This document shows positions 62,337-64,000 of a stretch of DNA of 64,000 bases, piece after piece. Origin of the DNA: Centroberyx gerrardi. Its lineage: Eukaryota > Chordata > Actinopteri > Beryciformes > Berycidae. The notes beneath the pieces were generated by a model. The model was not told where the DNA came from. It saw nothing but the letters and a program-made list of their open reading frames with translations, and searched no databases. Both the position numbers and the translations under genes were made by a program. Every line of letters starts with the position of its first letter. The first letter of the stretch is position 1. The stretch spans positions 12,606,854 to 12,670,853 of the forward strand of contig NC_136000.1 in assembly GCF_048128805.1 (NCBI RefSeq). Direction: 5' to 3'.

Positions 62337-64000
62337 CTGAGGCAACAAGGGAAGATATGGAGAAATGAAGACCAAAAAATAAACCGGAAGAAAGTTGCAC
62401 ACGTTGATGAATTGACAGTTGTTTTTAACAGAGAGCATGAGAAATGTGTGGCTGATACATGGTGCACTTGACCTTCAGGCGTTTAAGGATTACTTTAATT
62501 CAACTCTACTGTAGTTGGTCTGGGGCATCTGTGAAAGAGCATGACTATGTGCAGATTGTAGTCATGGGATGGAAACGTGAATGAGGAGGCTGAACAGTGA
62601 GCAGGCCATATGGCGTATGAAAAACCATCTTTTACATTTGGCATGAGGTTGCTCACAGACACACAGAATGCAGTAAAAACCAGCACAACACCACATTAAA
62701 ACGCATGAGTAAGTGAGGACAATTATGTACAGGCAAAGGTTAAGTTTAAAAATACTTTGTTCATGCACAGACAAGCACCGCTCACAAAGATCTGTTCACT
62801 CAAACAGATTACTGAAAAGCAGCTCCATCAATATCAGCCTTCTAGATAATAAAGTCATTGACTCTGTATGGAAATAGTGACAGTAGAAATGCTTGGTAAA
62901 CACACAGTACTTTCAATTCATTATAGTAACATGCATGCCATTTGAGAACTGCTGTAATGCTGTGTTTGATGCAACTATATGGAACCAATGTTGGTGAAAA
63001 AAAATCTAAAAACAAGCAAAAATTGTTGCTCAACATGTTTAATTGCATGTGACACTCAGGTAAAACATACGGTGCAGAAGTGAAAGAAGATTGTGCGTGT
63101 GGGTAATATGCTGTGAACTGGAAGGAGATGAGACTGGATGCTTATTGAAATTCATGAGGCATGCAAAGTCTCTCACTTACCACAAACATGGTTTAGGTTA
63201 TGCGATTTGGGAAAGGGGGAGGATGGGAGATATCACAACAATCTGTTAAAATATTCAATACCCAACGCTAACCTGATTTCAAGAATTATAACCAAAGTAT
63301 GAATTATTCAATTTAACATTTTGAGTAAGGATTCTGGTGTATGACTGCTCTACAACTGCAATATAATGCACCATGCTACTGAAAGGCTATGAGTATTTTT
63401 ACTGTAAGATTGACTTGGTAATAATAATAGTGATAATAAGTAATATTTCACTTTGGTGTAACATGGTTCGTTTTCACCAGCCTTACCCCCATGTAAATGC
63501 ACCTACAAGTAGCTCATGTCAGATATAAAAATAAACAGATAGCCTACCTTTTATTCAGAATTGTCTATTCCATTGAAATGCTTACTACTGTAGTTAGTTT
63601 ATACTGCAGAACTACTATTTTAGCTGAGGCCCCGAACATGAATGACAGTGAATTAAGACCCCGGAAACCCACTTTACATGTGGGAAAGGCTGCTGAAAAC
63701 TATGTATGTTATTACAAAGTGAAATATCCCATTAAAGCCTACCAATTCAGCAATAGTCCACGTTTCACCATGGGATGAATAGTAATGACAGTTTATTCTA
63801 CCTGAGTGATATTAACTGTTATTAACTGTCATCGGGCGTCACTGACAGTTGTGAACCGTCATTCACCTGCTGCACGTTGAATCCAAACCGGCAACATGTG
63901 ACAACATCAAAATTCCGTTTGAGAGGAAAAGGTCACCAAAATACCAGTAATGCATAATTTATGATATAGCCAGACTCTTGAAAATGAAGTAGTTAGCATT
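62337..64000. other. nptn intron (continues past the right edge)
   Basis: This is the intron upstream of the microexon. I looked for the expected KRKRPDEVP-coding exon on the minus strand and did not find it, so the intron is longer than 1.66 kb. The open frames here are unremarkable. Confidence 0.6.

Overview
This window is vertebrate nuclear DNA, almost certainly from a teleost fish. Its genes have GT-AG introns, and the non-coding part is AT-rich and full of (CA)n/(GT)n microsatellites, tRNA-derived SINE fragments, a LINE 3' end and a MITE-like element. There are no operons, no prokaryotic genes and no CRISPR. I found seven protein-coding genes by assembling exons whose splice phases agree and whose peptides match known vertebrate families. 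Nearly all other open frames are shadows or chance.

Layout, left to right. (1) About 1.0-7.2 kb, minus: 5' half of an ARID3 transcription factor gene, best fit arid3b; it runs off the left edge. (2) 10.4-13.35 kb, minus: cox5a, complete, 141 aa. (3) 15.6-16.3 kb, minus: rpp25, a single coding exon, 224 aa. (4) 18.7-25.9 kb, minus: a complete parp6-type mono-ADP-ribosyltransferase, 22 coding exons, 632 aa. (5) 30.9-38.2 kb, plus: pkm, complete, 530 aa. (6) 41.3-53.7 kb, minus: an hcn4-type pacemaker channel, eight coding exons, 1188 aa. (7) 61.8-62.3 kb, minus: the last two coding exons of nptn (neuroplastin), which continues beyond the right edge. parp6 and pkm are head to head about 5 kb apart; pkm and hcn4 converge.

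The human orthologues all lie on 15q23-q24, spread over a few megabases; here they sit within 64 kb. The genes do not form one pathway: chromatin/transcription (arid3b), respiration (cox5a), RNase P/MRP (rpp25), ADP-ribosylation (parp6), glycolysis (pkm), pacemaker current (hcn4), adhesion (nptn). The cluster is a conserved synteny block.

The most interesting points are: a decayed, frameshifted relic of what looks like the muscle-type (M1) alternative exon in a pkm intron, next to an intact M2-like exon; an unusual outer-pore sequence after the GYG filter in the HCN channel; a tandem splice acceptor in nptn that would give the +/-DDEP tail isoforms known from mammals; a 608-bp element with roughly 70-bp near-identical inverted repeats, flanked by TTAA and nested in a LINE 3' end; a perfect 36-bp palindrome in a parp6 intron; and a 620-bp tract dense in CACATG/CATGTG motifs. 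I found no sign of a wholly new multi-gene system.
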